A DNA stretch of 64,000 nt from a virus. How positions within the stretch are numbered: the first letter of the stretch is position 1; every line of letters begins with the position of its first letter. The notes beneath the pieces were generated by a model, which worked only from the letters and a program-made list of their open reading frames with translations, was not told the origin of the DNA and ran no database searches. Location of the stretch: IMG/VR virus record IMGVR_UViG_3300025012_000035, positions 1-64,000 of that record. One strand, written 5' to 3'. Below, piece after piece: positions 1 to 8,728 of the stretch. Position numbers and translations under genes: made by a program.

Positions 1-375
1 AGTTTGAACAATAAGAATATCAGTAGTAAGTGTGTCTATTTGAATCCCTATTGTTCTAGTTAAAACTGAATCAAACATAGAAATAACTTTATGAATAGTT
101 AAATAATTTTCATTTAAATTTCTAATTCCAGTATTAGATTTTAATTCATTTTTTAATCTATCTTTTAAATTTCTAATTCTTCTATTTACATTTGTAATAT
201 ATTTATCTATTTTTTCAATAAACTTTTCATCTAAATTTTTTTCCCCTTTTCTTTTCTTTAAAGTATATCTAAATAAATATATTTTATTAAGTTGATTATG
301 TATTTTTTCTTCTTTTTCATTATAAAATGCAGAAGTATCAACCATATATAAATGTATTTGTTTGTCTAGTGCCAA
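1..375 (-). CDS. Hypothetical protein, C-terminus cut by window edge
   Basis: The minus frame is open from a TTG at 375 to base 1 (125 codons) and runs off the window. The start is set by GGAGG at 386-390, ten bases upstream; the first ATG is codon 11 and has no such site. The visible part begins (M)ALDKQIHLYMVDTSAF and is Lys/Asn/Ile-rich with charged helical stretches. I recognise no family. It is the most downstream visible gene of the leftward series that includes the ORF6C and ParB-like genes. Confidence 0.7.
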   Translation of the reverse strand, partial: MALDKQIHLYMVDTSAFYNEKEEKIHNQLNKIYLFRYTLKKRKGEKNLDEKFIEKIDKYITNVNRRIRNLKDRLKNELKSNTGIRNLNENYLTIHKVISMFDSVLTRTIGIQIDTLTTDILIVQT

Positions 376-404
376 ATAATTTATTCCTCCTTTATCTATT
401 AATT

Positions 405-436
405 ATCCTTAGTATATATTTTTTATACTAAGGATA
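405..436. repeat. 13-bp-arm inverted repeat between two leftward genes
   Basis: TATCCTTAGTATA (405-417) and TATACTAAGGATA (424-436) are perfect complements around a 6-base T-rich loop. It lies between the stop of the gene at 452 and the SD of the gene at 375. It could be a terminator or an operator; the weak T-run on the leftward side leaves this open. Confidence 0.6.
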
Positions 437-451
437 AAAATATTACATTTA

Positions 452-901
452 TTATTTTAAATCACTATAAAAATATTTACATTCTTCACACTCTATATTA
501 CTACAATCAACTTTTTCATCTTTCTCTTTATTATGATGGCAATATTTATCACTATCATGATATTTTATCTTATTAACATAATTATCATATAAATTTTCAA
601 AAAATATTGCTCTTGTATCATGTTCAGGAATATCTACCAAGATAGCTAATTCATCATTATAGTTATAATAACTAATTTCTAATGCTGGTTTTAATGTAAT
701 AGAATTAACAAATATAAACCATGAACCATTATTATACCTATTATCATAAATTTCCTTATTATACATTTCAAGCAATGGTTCAAATTTTTCAAGAATAAAT
801 ACTTGTTCTAAATATGATATATCCATAGTTTCTTTACATGATTTAAACTCTAGAACTCCGACAAAATCACAATTATTAATATTGTACACGTTGTATTTCA
901 T
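452..901 (-). CDS. Hypothetical protein with C-terminal Cys cluster
   Basis: 149 aa. The ATG is preceded by AAAAGGAG. The protein is acidic and aromatic-rich, without membrane segments. The last 20 residues hold CSNIECEECKYF, a tight Cys group that could bind a metal, and a His-rich stretch (KYCHHNKE) lies just before it. I recognise no family. It is separated by about 40 bases from the ORF6C-domain gene upstream and probably shares its transcript. Confidence 0.7.
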   Translation of the reverse strand: MKYNVYNINNCDFVGVLEFKSCKETMDISYLEQVFILEKFEPLLEMYNKEIYDNRYNNGSWFIFVNSITLKPALEISYYNYNDELAILVDIPEHDTRAIFFENLYDNYVNKIKYHDSDKYCHHNKEKDEKVDCSNIECEECKYFYSDLK

Positions 902-943
902 AATATTATTTCTCCTTTTATTTTTATAATAATATGTATAGTT

Positions 944-1489
944 TTAATAACCATTCTTCTTAGCATTTTTTTTAGAATTAGCACGTTTATCAATTATATC
1001 TTTTAAATTTTGAATTCCTTCTTTTGGTATCCATGCCTCTACAGAATCAATAATTGTTTGATAATATTTTTTCTTAGTTCTTCTATATGATGCACCCATA
1101 TGATTATCATTCTTTAATGATTTATAACATCTTTGAATAAAAGTCTGATAATATTTAGCAATTTCATCTGAATCAAAATGTAATATTTCAGCAATTCTTT
1201 TCTTTATAGCACTATTAATAGTATTTGCTTGATCATCAGTAATTTCTTCATTAAGTTCAAGTTCTGTCATTCTATCTTTAATGCTAACAATATCATCGTT
1301 ATGATTATTCATCTTACTAACTAAACCACCAATGATAGATTCATTTATTTCTAATCTTTTTAATATTACTGCAGTTGATTCAGAATTATTTTTTACTACA
1401 CTAATAGTTTGACCAAGCATTTGTTGCATAGTCTCAACACTAATTAAATCATTGTCCTCATTAATATAATTAACCATTTCAGTATTCAT
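944..1489 (-). CDS. ORF6C-domain protein (phage antirepressor-type C-terminus)
   Basis: 181 aa from the ATG at 1489. An ATG three codons upstream (1498) is only two bases from the AAGGAG site, so the inner one is preferred. The C-terminal half has the ORF6C pattern seen in phage antirepressors: ITDDQANTINSAIKKRI, then YYQTFIQRCYKSLK and a final YYQTIIDSVEAWIP helix. The N-terminal half is a helical or coiled-coil segment. There is no Bro-N or KilA-N domain, so it may act as an accessory DNA-binding or oligomerisation protein. It sits between the ParB-like gene and an unknown gene on a common leftward transcript. Confidence 0.75.
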   Translation of the reverse strand: MNTEMVNYINEDNDLISVETMQQMLGQTISVVKNNSESTAVILKRLEINESIIGGLVSKMNNHNDDIVSIKDRMTELELNEEITDDQANTINSAIKKRIAEILHFDSDEIAKYYQTFIQRCYKSLKNDNHMGASYRRTKKKYYQTIIDSVEAWIPKEGIQNLKDIIDKRANSKKNAKKNGY

Positions 1490-1526
1490 AAAATACATTT
1501 CTCCTTTTTTATTTATTTTATTTTTA

Positions 1527-2684
1527 TTAATTAATATAGTTCTTCATATTCATTTTCATTGCTGTTGCCCAATTCTCAACCATTTCAATTGCTTTAATAT
1601 AAGATTTTCTTTCAAATTCAGGTAATTCGTTAATATTATCTGATAACCAAACAAAACCACCTGTTTTTTCAATAAAGTCATTAACCCTAGAACAAAAGAA
1701 GATAGCACTTTCTTTAAGTTTTTTTGCATATTTATCTTCTTCTGTAACTGATTTTAAAGAATCTATTTCTTGTTTTAAATCATTTAATTGCTTAATCTTT
1801 TTATCATAATCAGATTTTAAGTCATTATAATATTGCTTGCTGTCTTTAAGTTTTTTCTTTACATCTTCATAATCTTCAGGTATTGTTTCTTTTTCAATTT
1901 CTGGTCTTTCTAATAATTTTACCTCCATTTCTTTAATTTTTTGTTGTAATTTTTCTGATTGTGATAATTTATTTTGCAACTCTTTGTTTTTATTTTGCAA
2001 AACATTTATTTCATTAATTAATTTTTCTGTTTCTTTTTGTGTTAATTTTGGAATTTTATCTTTGCCAATTTCATTAAATAATTTTTCTTGTTCTTCAGAA
2101 GAGAGTTTTGCATAAATTTTATATGCAGTAGTGCCTTTAAGTTCTCCTGATTCTACAAGTTCTTGTAATTCTGGAATAAGATTAGTTAATTTTTTATAAT
2201 CTTGTAGTTGTCTTTGACTAATTCCTAATTCATGTGCTAAATCTTTTTGAGTTTTGTTCTCATGGAGATTATCTCTATCAGACGGAATCCCAAAACTGCC
2301 TTGTCTAATACCATAAATTTTCTCTAATTCAACAATACACTTTGCCATCTTCATAGGATTTACATTGCCAATACCACGTTGAATGATATTTGTACTGATT
2401 AAATCTTCTATAATTAAATCATCTTTAATATTACCTGTTTTTTTATCTTCGTCAGGGTAATGTGTAATCCTGCATGGAATTTCTAATATTCCTAATTCTC
2501 TACATGCTCTAACTCTTTGGTGTCCAGATACAATAATTAAATCTTGTGTTATTACTATTGCTTCTACAACACCTCTTCTTACAATTGACTTTTTAAAATC
2601 TTCCCATTTTCCTCCTTCAATATCATCAAAAAACTCATTATTTCTTGAATGAGGAATAAGTTTTGACACTTCAATCATTTGCAT
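1527..2684 (-). CDS. ParB/Spo0J-like nuclease-domain protein with long coiled coil
   Basis: 385 aa. Residues 3-75 form a ParB N-terminal (ParB/sulfiredoxin-fold) domain beginning IEVSKLIPHSRNNEFF and containing the GHQRVRAC box. This is the CTP-binding arginine motif in chromosomal ParB and the nucleotide site in related nucleases. A helix-turn-helix follows (KDLAHELGISQRQLQDYKKL). Residues about 220-330 are a heptad-rich coiled coil, longer than in classical ParB. No ParA neighbour is visible in this window. It may act in partition or as a phage-type ParB regulator; the family call is firm, the job is inferred. Confidence 0.85.
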   Translation of the reverse strand: MQMIEVSKLIPHSRNNEFFDDIEGGKWEDFKKSIVRRGVVEAIVITQDLIIVSGHQRVRACRELGILEIPCRITHYPDEDKKTGNIKDDLIIEDLISTNIIQRGIGNVNPMKMAKCIVELEKIYGIRQGSFGIPSDRDNLHENKTQKDLAHELGISQRQLQDYKKLTNLIPELQELVESGELKGTTAYKIYAKLSSEEQEKLFNEIGKDKIPKLTQKETEKLINEINVLQNKNKELQNKLSQSEKLQQKIKEMEVKLLERPEIEKETIPEDYEDVKKKLKDSKQYYNDLKSDYDKKIKQLNDLKQEIDSLKSVTEEDKYAKKLKESAIFFCSRVNDFIEKTGGFVWLSDNINELPEFERKSYIKAIEMVENWATAMKMNMKNYIN

Positions 2685-2716
2685 AAATTAATATTTCTCC
2701 TTTTCTATATTTATAG

Positions 2717-2974
2717 TTATCTTTTATGATCCCATCCATAAAATCTATCTCCAATTTCTCTTCGTACCTCATTCCAGTAATCTTTTAAACATTCTCTATC
2801 ACAGAATAAATTATCGTTTTGATCTTTTCTTATGTATTTATCTTTACTATCTATTGGCTTACCACATTTAGCACAGTAATCAGTTGTCACATTTATATTA
2901 ACAAACTTATTTGTTTTTTCTAATCCGTTATTCCCATTAATCCTTTCATCATTAATTTTATTTTTCTCCATCAT
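2717..2974 (-). CDS. Small zinc-ribbon protein
   Basis: 85 aa. It carries CAKCGKPIDSKDKYI and a second pair FCDRECLKDYW, spaced like MYM/TRASH-type or plasmid zinc ribbons (CxxC-x20-CxxxC). It overlaps the 3' end of the preceding leftward gene by 17 bases, suggesting translational coupling. The role is unknown; a nucleic-acid or protein adaptor is plausible. Confidence 0.7.
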   Translation of the reverse strand: MMEKNKINDERINGNNGLEKTNKFVNINVTTDYCAKCGKPIDSKDKYIRKDQNDNLFCDRECLKDYWNEVRREIGDRFYGWDHKR

Positions 2975-3386
2975 CTAATTTTTCTACTCCTAATCCCACA
3001 TTTTCATCCATTGCAATACTGCCAATTTCAATATCTAAATACTCTCCTACTAAATTAAATAGCACATTCTCTAAATCTAATCCATTAATATGATAACTAC
3101 TAATACCATATTTATCATCTAATTTTTTAATTAAATGTCCTTCTTCTTGATAATAGATTTTACAACCTTTTAACACTCTTAAATGTGTATCATTATGATG
3201 CCAACAAATTATTTTCTTTAATATTGTTGAAATATTTACTGATAGAGTAGGGGAGAGTAAAATATAATCTCCTGAATCATTGTAGATAAGTTTACCAGAG
3301 TAAGTAATAATATTTCTTATTTTTAATGTACCTAGATTATTTTTGTAGTTTTTATGATTTGTATTATTGTTTGTTTGATTACTCAT
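2958..3386 (-). CDS. Hypothetical protein
   Basis: 142 aa. The N-terminus is Asn/Lys-rich (MSNQTNNN) and the rest is mixed alpha/beta with an acidic end. The start ATG is preceded by AAGAAGGA. It overlaps the zinc-ribbon gene downstream, so it is probably the first gene of the 3386-to-1 transcript. No motif recognised. Confidence 0.65.
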   Translation of the reverse strand: MSNQTNNNTNHKNYKNNLGTLKIRNIITYSGKLIYNDSGDYILLSPTLSVNISTILKKIICWHHNDTHLRVLKGCKIYYQEEGHLIKKLDDKYGISSYHINGLDLENVLFNLVGEYLDIEIGSIAMDENVGLGVEKLDDGEK

Positions 3387-3704
3387 AATAAATTTCCTTC
3401 TTTCTATATTTATTTTTATTGTTTTTAACGAAATTCAGTCTCAAATTAGCCTTCAAAATCTCAATTAGATACACTTATATAAAAATTCATCTGTCTCTTG
3501 AAATAGAGGTAAAAATTAACGCTTTTTTACTCAAAAAGTGCTTAAAACTATTGTTATTATTGACTTTATGAACAATATGCTTACAAACGTACTATTTATA
3601 AGGGTTTAGAGGCACTTATAGGATTAATGTAAAAATACATTGACGTATGATTTTTTATGTATAATTTTCTGTATTCAAATTTTACAATTATATTTACAAT
3701 CTTA
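3387..3704. other. Intergenic region upstream of the ParB-like operon
   Basis: 318 bases without a gene. I see no convincing -35/-10 pair for the leftward operon. It contains a short TATATTTACAAT tract near 3690 that recurs at 4140, 42765 and 46103, and short T-rich palindromes around 3625-3660. Confidence 0.4.
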
Positions 3705-4034
3705 CTACTCAAAATTAGGGAATATTGATTTATGCATTTTTTGTATTTTCATTATTGTTGCTAATTTAGATAAATCACTTTCAGTGAAATGATAAATACT
3801 TTCCATATCACTACTTATAAATTCCTTTAATTTAATATTTTCTTTTTCTAGTAGTGGAAGATATATATTCTTAGAATTTGTTGATGTAAATAATATTGCT
3901 AATGTAGTTTTACTATAACGATATATGTAGTTTTTGTTTTTAGTTATTAAATATGTATCATGAATATTTTTACTTGGTTTACCTTGTAAATCTTTTTGAA
4001 GAAATACTCTGTAAGTGTTAACATATTTTTGCAA
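3705..4034 (-). CDS. Hypothetical protein, possibly autoregulated
   Basis: 109 aa from a TTG start, with AGGAGGT twelve bases upstream; no ATG is better placed. The protein is basic at the N-terminus with a Tyr-rich middle and a helical C-terminal third. I recognise no family and see no clear helix-turn-helix. Its promoter region carries repeated TTCCCTATT boxes, one of them touching the start codon, so it may be self-regulated or controlled by an unidentified repressor. Confidence 0.6.
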   Translation of the reverse strand: MQKYVNTYRVFLQKDLQGKPSKNIHDTYLITKNKNYIYRYSKTTLAILFTSTNSKNIYLPLLEKENIKLKEFISSDMESIYHFTESDLSKLATIMKIQKMHKSIFPNFE

Positions 4035-4088
4035 ATAGGGAAGTACACCTCCTTTCTTTATATATTTTATTGTTTCATGTATTTCCTA

Positions 4089-4134
4089 TTCCCTACTATT
4101 TGTATTATAACATAATAGGGAAGAGTATGTCAAC
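4089..4134 (-). promoter_or_regulatory. Promoter with palindromic TTCCCTA operator
   Basis: On the minus strand TTGACA (4129-4134) is followed after 18 bases by TTATAA (4105-4110). TAGGGAA (4116-4122) lies in the spacer and its inverted partner TTCCCTA (4089-4095) lies downstream of the -10, a repressor-type arrangement. Further copies are AAATAGGGAA at 4033-4042 over the start codon and TTAGGGAA at 3715-3722 at the end of the gene. Confidence 0.65.
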
Positions 4135-4189
4135 AATTATATTTACAATTTGTTAGAGATTTATTTTTGATTTATTGTGTATTTACATA

Positions 4190-5074
4190 TCAATCATCTT
4201 CGTATTCTTCTTCATCTTCCTCAAAATCATCATTAATCATCTGACTTTTAATATGCTTCTTATCAAAAATGTCGAATATGAATTTACTGATTCCCATCTG
4301 TTTGTTACCATAAAACATAGTAGAACTGATAAATAACTCTTTTTCGGCTCTTGTCATACCAACATAAAGTAATCTTCTTTCTTCATTTTCATTATCTGAT
4401 TTAGAGTGAGGGAGAAGTCCATCGTTAACTCCTGGTAAAAATACAATAGGGAACTCTAATCCCTTACTTTTGTGGCAGGTCATTACCTTAACTTTTTCAA
4501 CAACATTTGAATCCTTAGAGAATCCTAATAAATTATCTACTTCTTCAAGGAATTTATCAATACTATTATATTTATTTGCTAAACTAACCAAAGTATTCAA
4601 ATTATCAATTTTCTCACTTCTAATATTACTCTCAGAATCTTCTTTTAATATGTACTTGTCATAATCTAAATCCTTTCTAATAATATTAATCAATTCTCCA
4701 ACTTTAGTTTTATTTTTCTTCTTAATCTTTGTAATTATATTCTGTATCTCACTAATACCATTCTTATATCTCCATTCATTACTTCTAGGGAAGGATAACA
4801 TACTAACAAATAATGATTTATCATATTTACTTGCATATATATTCACTTCATTCAAGAATACTGAACCTAAATATCTATTAGGTGAATTATATACTTGTTT
4901 AAATGCATCATCATTATTTATGTCTTTGACTAATCTAAGGTAAGACACCATATCTTTAATTTCCTTAATTTCAAAAAATGTTGTGCCTCCGACAATCTCA
5001 TATGGTATATTATTCTTATATAAACTTCTTTCAATTGCTTGTATTTGAAAATTTGTTCTAGTTAAAAATAGCAA
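4190..5074 (-). CDS. UvrD/PcrA-like helicase, C-terminal half (frame broken from 5058-6119)
   Basis: 294 aa called from TTG. It begins exactly where the upstream fragment breaks: LFLTRTNFQIQAIERSLY continues the UvrD motif IV region. It carries motif V (CHKSKGLEFPIVFLPG) and motif VI (EERRLLYVGMTRAEKEL) and ends in an acidic tail. Without the Walker half it cannot be an active helicase. Together with 5058-6119 it makes one SF1A helicase of about 640 aa, somewhat short for the family. Either a one-base insertion or +1 recoding separates them. Confidence 0.8.
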   Translation of the reverse strand: MLFLTRTNFQIQAIERSLYKNNIPYEIVGGTTFFEIKEIKDMVSYLRLVKDINNDDAFKQVYNSPNRYLGSVFLNEVNIYASKYDKSLFVSMLSFPRSNEWRYKNGISEIQNIITKIKKKNKTKVGELINIIRKDLDYDKYILKEDSESNIRSEKIDNLNTLVSLANKYNSIDKFLEEVDNLLGFSKDSNVVEKVKVMTCHKSKGLEFPIVFLPGVNDGLLPHSKSDNENEERRLLYVGMTRAEKELFISSTMFYGNKQMGISKFIFDIFDKKHIKSQMINDDFEEDEEEYEDD

Positions 5075-6119
5075 AATCAGAATAATTACTACCTGATTTA
5101 TTCATTTCAATTATCTTATCAGAAATATAATTTGCTTCTTCTACTTCATCAGTGAAACATGAAAATTCAGGAGATTTATACTTTGGTTTATTTGCAATAG
5201 ATTCATAATAATATTTGTGAGTAGTTTCTTTTGTATTTTTAACTAACTTATTAGACAATTCAACAATATCTTGAGAACTCCTATAATTAATATTAAGAGG
5301 AATAATGGTTGTATCTATCCAATCCTTATGAAAATCAATAAGATAGTTATTGTTCGCACCTCTGAATTCGTAAATATTTTGAAGTGGATCACCTACCACA
5401 AAAACATTATTATACTTCTTACCTAATAATCTAAGAATCTCATATTGTGCCACATTCACATCCTGTTTTTCGTCTACTGCTATAAACCTATATCTATCTT
5501 GATATTTATCTCTTGTTAAATCATTATTTGCTAACAATTTATATGTATGAATTAACATATCATCAAAATCCATAACCTTTTCATTTTTCTTTATTTCTTC
5601 ATACTTTTTATAAATGTCTTGCATAATATTCAATTTATATGGCATGAATTTAGTTTCAATAACTTCATCATTATAATCTAATAAATTATTTTTCTGATAA
5701 GATATAAATGATAAAATATCATTAGTTTCTACTTCGCTTTCTTTTCTTTCAATTCCTAAAACTTTAACAACAATATTATTTATAAATTGTTTTTGTTGCC
5801 ATGATTTTATTTTATTATGAAAATAGTTATATCTACATTCCTTAAGTATGCTATTTCCGAGAGCATGAAAAGTATTTATGGTAATAAACTCCAATTTATT
5901 TTTATCAACTAATTTTATCAATCTATTTAACATATTATCTTTTGCTTTTACACTAAAAGTAATAGCAAGAATATTTCTTGGATCAACATTATATGTATTA
6001 ATAAGATTTGCTATTCTATTAGTTAAAACTCCAGTTTTTCCGCTGCCTCCAGAAGCTAATACACAGCAATTACCTTCATAATGATTAATTGCTTTTAATT
6101 GATTATCATTGAATTCCAA
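5058..6119 (-). CDS. UvrD/PcrA-like helicase, N-terminal half
   Basis: 353 aa. It has the Q-motif start (NDNQLKAINHYEG), Walker A GSGKT at residues 25-29, motif Ia (ITFSVKAKDNML), motif II VDEKQD and motif III GDPLQNIYEFRGAN. These define an SF1A 3'-5' helicase that would unwind plasmid or phage DNA during replication or repair. The frame stops after SDFAIFN at a T5 run; deleting one T gives SDFAILTRTN and joins it to the 4190-5074 frame. It lies directly downstream of an HNH endonuclease gene. Confidence 0.85.
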   Translation of the reverse strand: MEFNDNQLKAINHYEGNCCVLASGGSGKTGVLTNRIANLINTYNVDPRNILAITFSVKAKDNMLNRLIKLVDKNKLEFITINTFHALGNSILKECRYNYFHNKIKSWQQKQFINNIVVKVLGIERKESEVETNDILSFISYQKNNLLDYNDEVIETKFMPYKLNIMQDIYKKYEEIKKNEKVMDFDDMLIHTYKLLANNDLTRDKYQDRYRFIAVDEKQDVNVAQYEILRLLGKKYNNVFVVGDPLQNIYEFRGANNNYLIDFHKDWIDTTIIPLNINYRSSQDIVELSNKLVKNTKETTHKYYYESIANKPKYKSPEFSCFTDEVEEANYISDKIIEMNKSGSNYSDFAIFN

Positions 6120-6140
6120 TTTATTATTTATCCTCCTTTA

Positions 6141-6800
6141 TTATATAGTTTGTTTAAAAATATCTCTTATATCTGTAATTGCCCAATCATAGATTCTACA
6201 CACTATAGATAAATCATCTTTATTTTCTTTATAAAAATCCTTTCTTATAATAATTGGTTTATCATAACTTGTACTTGGTAAATTATACTTTATTTTAAAT
6301 TTACTACACAAACAAAATGAATATACTAAATTAAAATAATCCATGCAAAAATATATAAAATTATGAATATCAAAACTCTCATATTTTATTATATTTTTAA
6401 TATTTTCATTAAAATCTTTAGATTTAATATAATTATTATTATCAATATTTTTAAGTATAGGAATGAATTTATCAATATTTACATAAACAAACTTACTAAA
6501 AATAATATCCTCTTGTTCTTTTTGTTGTAATACTCTATTATATTCACTATATCTTTGATATGTAGTATAATTTATACTGTCACCTATTTTATGAATATTA
6601 AAATGACACTTTTTACAAAGAGTAATTAATTCTTCTAAATTCTCATTACCTAAAAATTCATAAGTTTTATGATGTACTTGTAAATTATTTTCTGAATTAC
6701 ATAATCTACATTTATAATTATCTCTTTTATGTACTTGTTCTTTAATATCTTTCCAATAATCAGACTTTAAATATTTTTTATAATCTATTTTTGTTTGCAA
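6141..6800 (-). CDS. HNH endonuclease
   Basis: 219 aa. Residues about 10-75 are a typical HNH nuclease: KRDNYKCRLC, then LQVHHKTYEF, then LITLCKKCHFNIH. The HH pair would be the catalytic base and metal ligand, and the two CxxC pairs a structural zinc site. The remaining 140 residues are Lys/Asn/Tyr-rich and unrecognised, perhaps target binding. It sits between two helicase genes in one leftward operon, so it could be a free-standing homing enzyme or part of a helicase-nuclease module. Confidence 0.8.
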   Translation of the reverse strand: MQTKIDYKKYLKSDYWKDIKEQVHKRDNYKCRLCNSENNLQVHHKTYEFLGNENLEELITLCKKCHFNIHKIGDSINYTTYQRYSEYNRVLQQKEQEDIIFSKFVYVNIDKFIPILKNIDNNNYIKSKDFNENIKNIIKYESFDIHNFIYFCMDYFNLVYSFCLCSKFKIKYNLPSTSYDKPIIIRKDFYKENKDDLSIVCRIYDWAITDIRDIFKQTI

Positions 6801-6812
6801 AATAATATCCTC

Positions 6813-8330
6813 CTATATCGCATTTTTCATTTCATCCACATACTCTTCATCAAAATCAACAATAAGTTTGTATCTATATTGTTTTCTTTTTAATTTAAAT
6901 CTCCCATCTTCAATATTATATCCCAATGTGTTTATCATAAATTTAATAATTCTATTAAATGTCAAATGACTTTTTGGCAAATCAATTAATTGATATTCTA
7001 TAACTTTTTTAATAATTTCATCTTTATCTTCTTGCTTATAAATCCTATATTTTTCAATATCTTTACCTGTTACATCACTAGGAACTAACCATTTTTTATT
7101 AATATATGTAGTAAACATTTCTTCTTTATTAGATAAAACAAATCTCCTTATTTTTGTCATATCATGATCTATTAAATGACTTATACTATCAAACCATTTA
7201 GTATGATTAACATCACTCATAAATTCCTTATAATTATTTCTACTTTGTGCAAGATAAGATTTTTGATTGTAATTATCTGACCTAATATATGTTTCTGCAA
7301 CAATTAAATTTTCTATATTATATCTACATCTTCCTACCCATTGAGATATATGCAATTCATCTGTAAATGATATTGCTACATTTTTTATTCCACTTATTTC
7401 TCTTAAATTCACACCTTCTCTTAATGTACTTGTAGTAATTAATACCTCTAAATTTCTCCTTTCTGATTCAATAGGTTCTTTAGTTTTCTTATCACGTTCA
7501 AATACTTCTAAATATGTATCAGGTATACTTTCGTTTTCTACTATGTAATCTCTAATTTCATCCATCTCAGGCATATAATATTTTTTATTGCTTTTACTTA
7601 TTAATACAAAAGAATTAGGTATTCTTTCTTTTAATTTGTAACATTCCTCAATAGAATAGCACATTACTATAGTTTTACCTTGAATATCTTTGTTTGCTAA
7701 TAGAAAATGTAAAGTATTGAAATTAGTACAGTATAATTGTTTTGCTTTATAATTAACTAAAATTTCTTTATTAAGTTGTTTAACACTAACTCCCCATTCT
7801 TTTTGATAGAAAAATAATATCCTTGGAGTAGCAGTTAGTCCTATAATATATTTAGTATTAGTATATAAAATATCTCTAATCCAAATTTTTAAAGATTCAA
7901 TATCTTTAATAAAAGTATCTGAAAATATAGTATGACATTCATCAAAAAATATAATTTTAATTTTATTAAGTGTCTCAAATCCTTCTGTATTATCAGACTT
8001 TAATATATTAATAATTTTATCATATGTCATAATATTTATTCCCTTTTGTATAATTGATTCTAAGGAATCTCCTTCACCATTCCAATATTTAATATTATTT
8101 TTATTGTTAGGATTAAATCTAGTTATACCATCTTCTTTAACTTGTTGTTCAACTATAAGAGAACGAGAAGTAATAAATAACATTTCTGATGGTTTAATAT
8201 TTGGCATATGTTCAATAACTTTATTTGATACCCAGTAAGTTTTTCCTGTGCCACATCCTGAAGCAACAATATTAAATTTAGTTTTATCTGCCTTATTAAA
8301 ATCAACATAATCTGAAATAAATTTACTAAT
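6813..8330 (-). CDS. SF2 DEAD/DEAH-type helicase, probable ATT start
   Basis: 505 aa if started at ATT (8328-8330). The first in-frame ATG is at 8207, but starting there removes Walker A. The upstream in-frame sequence encodes VASGCGTGKTYW, with GTGKT at 8238-8252, and no ATG, GTG or TTG lies between. GGAGG (8338-8342) stands seven bases before the ATT. Other motifs are FFDECH (motif II), GLTATPR (III) and QWVGRCRY (VI). The C-terminal 150 residues are unassigned. It is the first gene of the operon with the HNH and UvrD-like genes, behind a good promoter at 8529-8558. Confidence 0.8.
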   Translation of the reverse strand: MSKFISDYVDFNKADKTKFNIVASGCGTGKTYWVSNKVIEHMPNIKPSEMLFITSRSLIVEQQVKEDGITRFNPNNKNNIKYWNGEGDSLESIIQKGINIMTYDKIINILKSDNTEGFETLNKIKIIFFDECHTIFSDTFIKDIESLKIWIRDILYTNTKYIIGLTATPRILFFYQKEWGVSVKQLNKEILVNYKAKQLYCTNFNTLHFLLANKDIQGKTIVMCYSIEECYKLKERIPNSFVLISKSNKKYYMPEMDEIRDYIVENESIPDTYLEVFERDKKTKEPIESERRNLEVLITTSTLREGVNLREISGIKNVAISFTDELHISQWVGRCRYNIENLIVAETYIRSDNYNQKSYLAQSRNNYKEFMSDVNHTKWFDSISHLIDHDMTKIRRFVLSNKEEMFTTYINKKWLVPSDVTGKDIEKYRIYKQEDKDEIIKKVIEYQLIDLPKSHLTFNRIIKFMINTLGYNIEDGRFKLKRKQYRYKLIVDFDEEYVDEMKNAI

Positions 8331-8528
8331 AAAAATTCCTCCTTTTTTAAATTTTTTAGGGTGACAAATCCTTAAATTCGAATATCTAATATAATAAAAT
8401 TTACCCCTATAATTATATTACTTTGTTGAATTTTTTACATTTTAATTTTATTTCTCATTCATAATTTTCACCTCCATAAAATATATTTAATAAAATATTT
8501 AATAAAATTATATTCCTCTCCTATCCGT

Positions 8529-8558
8529 ATTGTAACACAATATAAATATAATTGTCAA
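8529..8558 (-). promoter_or_regulatory. Promoter of the helicase-HNH-UvrD operon
   Basis: Minus-strand TTGACA (8553-8558), 18-base spacer, TACAAT (8529-8534). About 190 bases of leader separate it from the ATT start at 8330. Confidence 0.65.
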
Positions 8559-8591
8559 CAGTAAAATAAAAATAAATAAAAATTATGATAA

Positions 8592-8626
8592 AAATATTTA
8601 GGAGAGTCTTTTCCTCCTAAATATTT
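8592..8626. repeat. Perfect 13-bp inverted repeat, 9-nt centre
   Basis: AAATATTTAGGAG (8592-8604) and CTCCTAAATATTT (8614-8626). A T-rich stretch follows on the leftward side, so it could end a leftward transcript. It also has the arm and spacer size of a tyrosine recombinase core site. On the minus strand the hairpin holds an AGGAGG sequence. Confidence 0.7.
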
Positions 8627-8728
8627 TTAGAATTGTTTGGAATGCACTTCTCCAAACAATTCTCTGTCTGTAAGACTATTATAAAAAGTAAATAGGAGTG
8701 ATAATATGTATAAATATTGTATGATAAT
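8627..8728 (-). CDS. Candidate mini-ORF (33 aa), ATT start, antisense to 8706-8825
   Basis: Behind a consensus promoter (8750-8778) the leftward transcript has AAGGAGG at 8737-8743, then eight bases and ATT (8726-8728). The frame reads IIIQYLYILSLLFTFYNSL and then a charged tail ending HSKQF. The SD-to-ATT layout copies the helicase and Rep-like genes. The peptide would be a single membrane helix with a polar tail. No ATG exists, so this is speculative; the transcript may instead be an antisense RNA to the plus-strand mini-ORF. Confidence 0.3.
   Translation of the reverse strand: MIIQYLYILSLLFTFYNSLTDRELFGEVHSKQF
8630..8662. repeat. Perfect 12-bp inverted repeat, 9-nt centre
   Basis: GAATTGTTTGGA (8630-8641) and TCCAAACAATTC (8651-8662) with centre ATGCACTTC. 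It adjoins the 13-bp repeat at 8592-8626 and shares its geometry. It lies near the tyrosine recombinase gene and is a candidate recombination core site or RNA hairpin. Confidence 0.7.
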
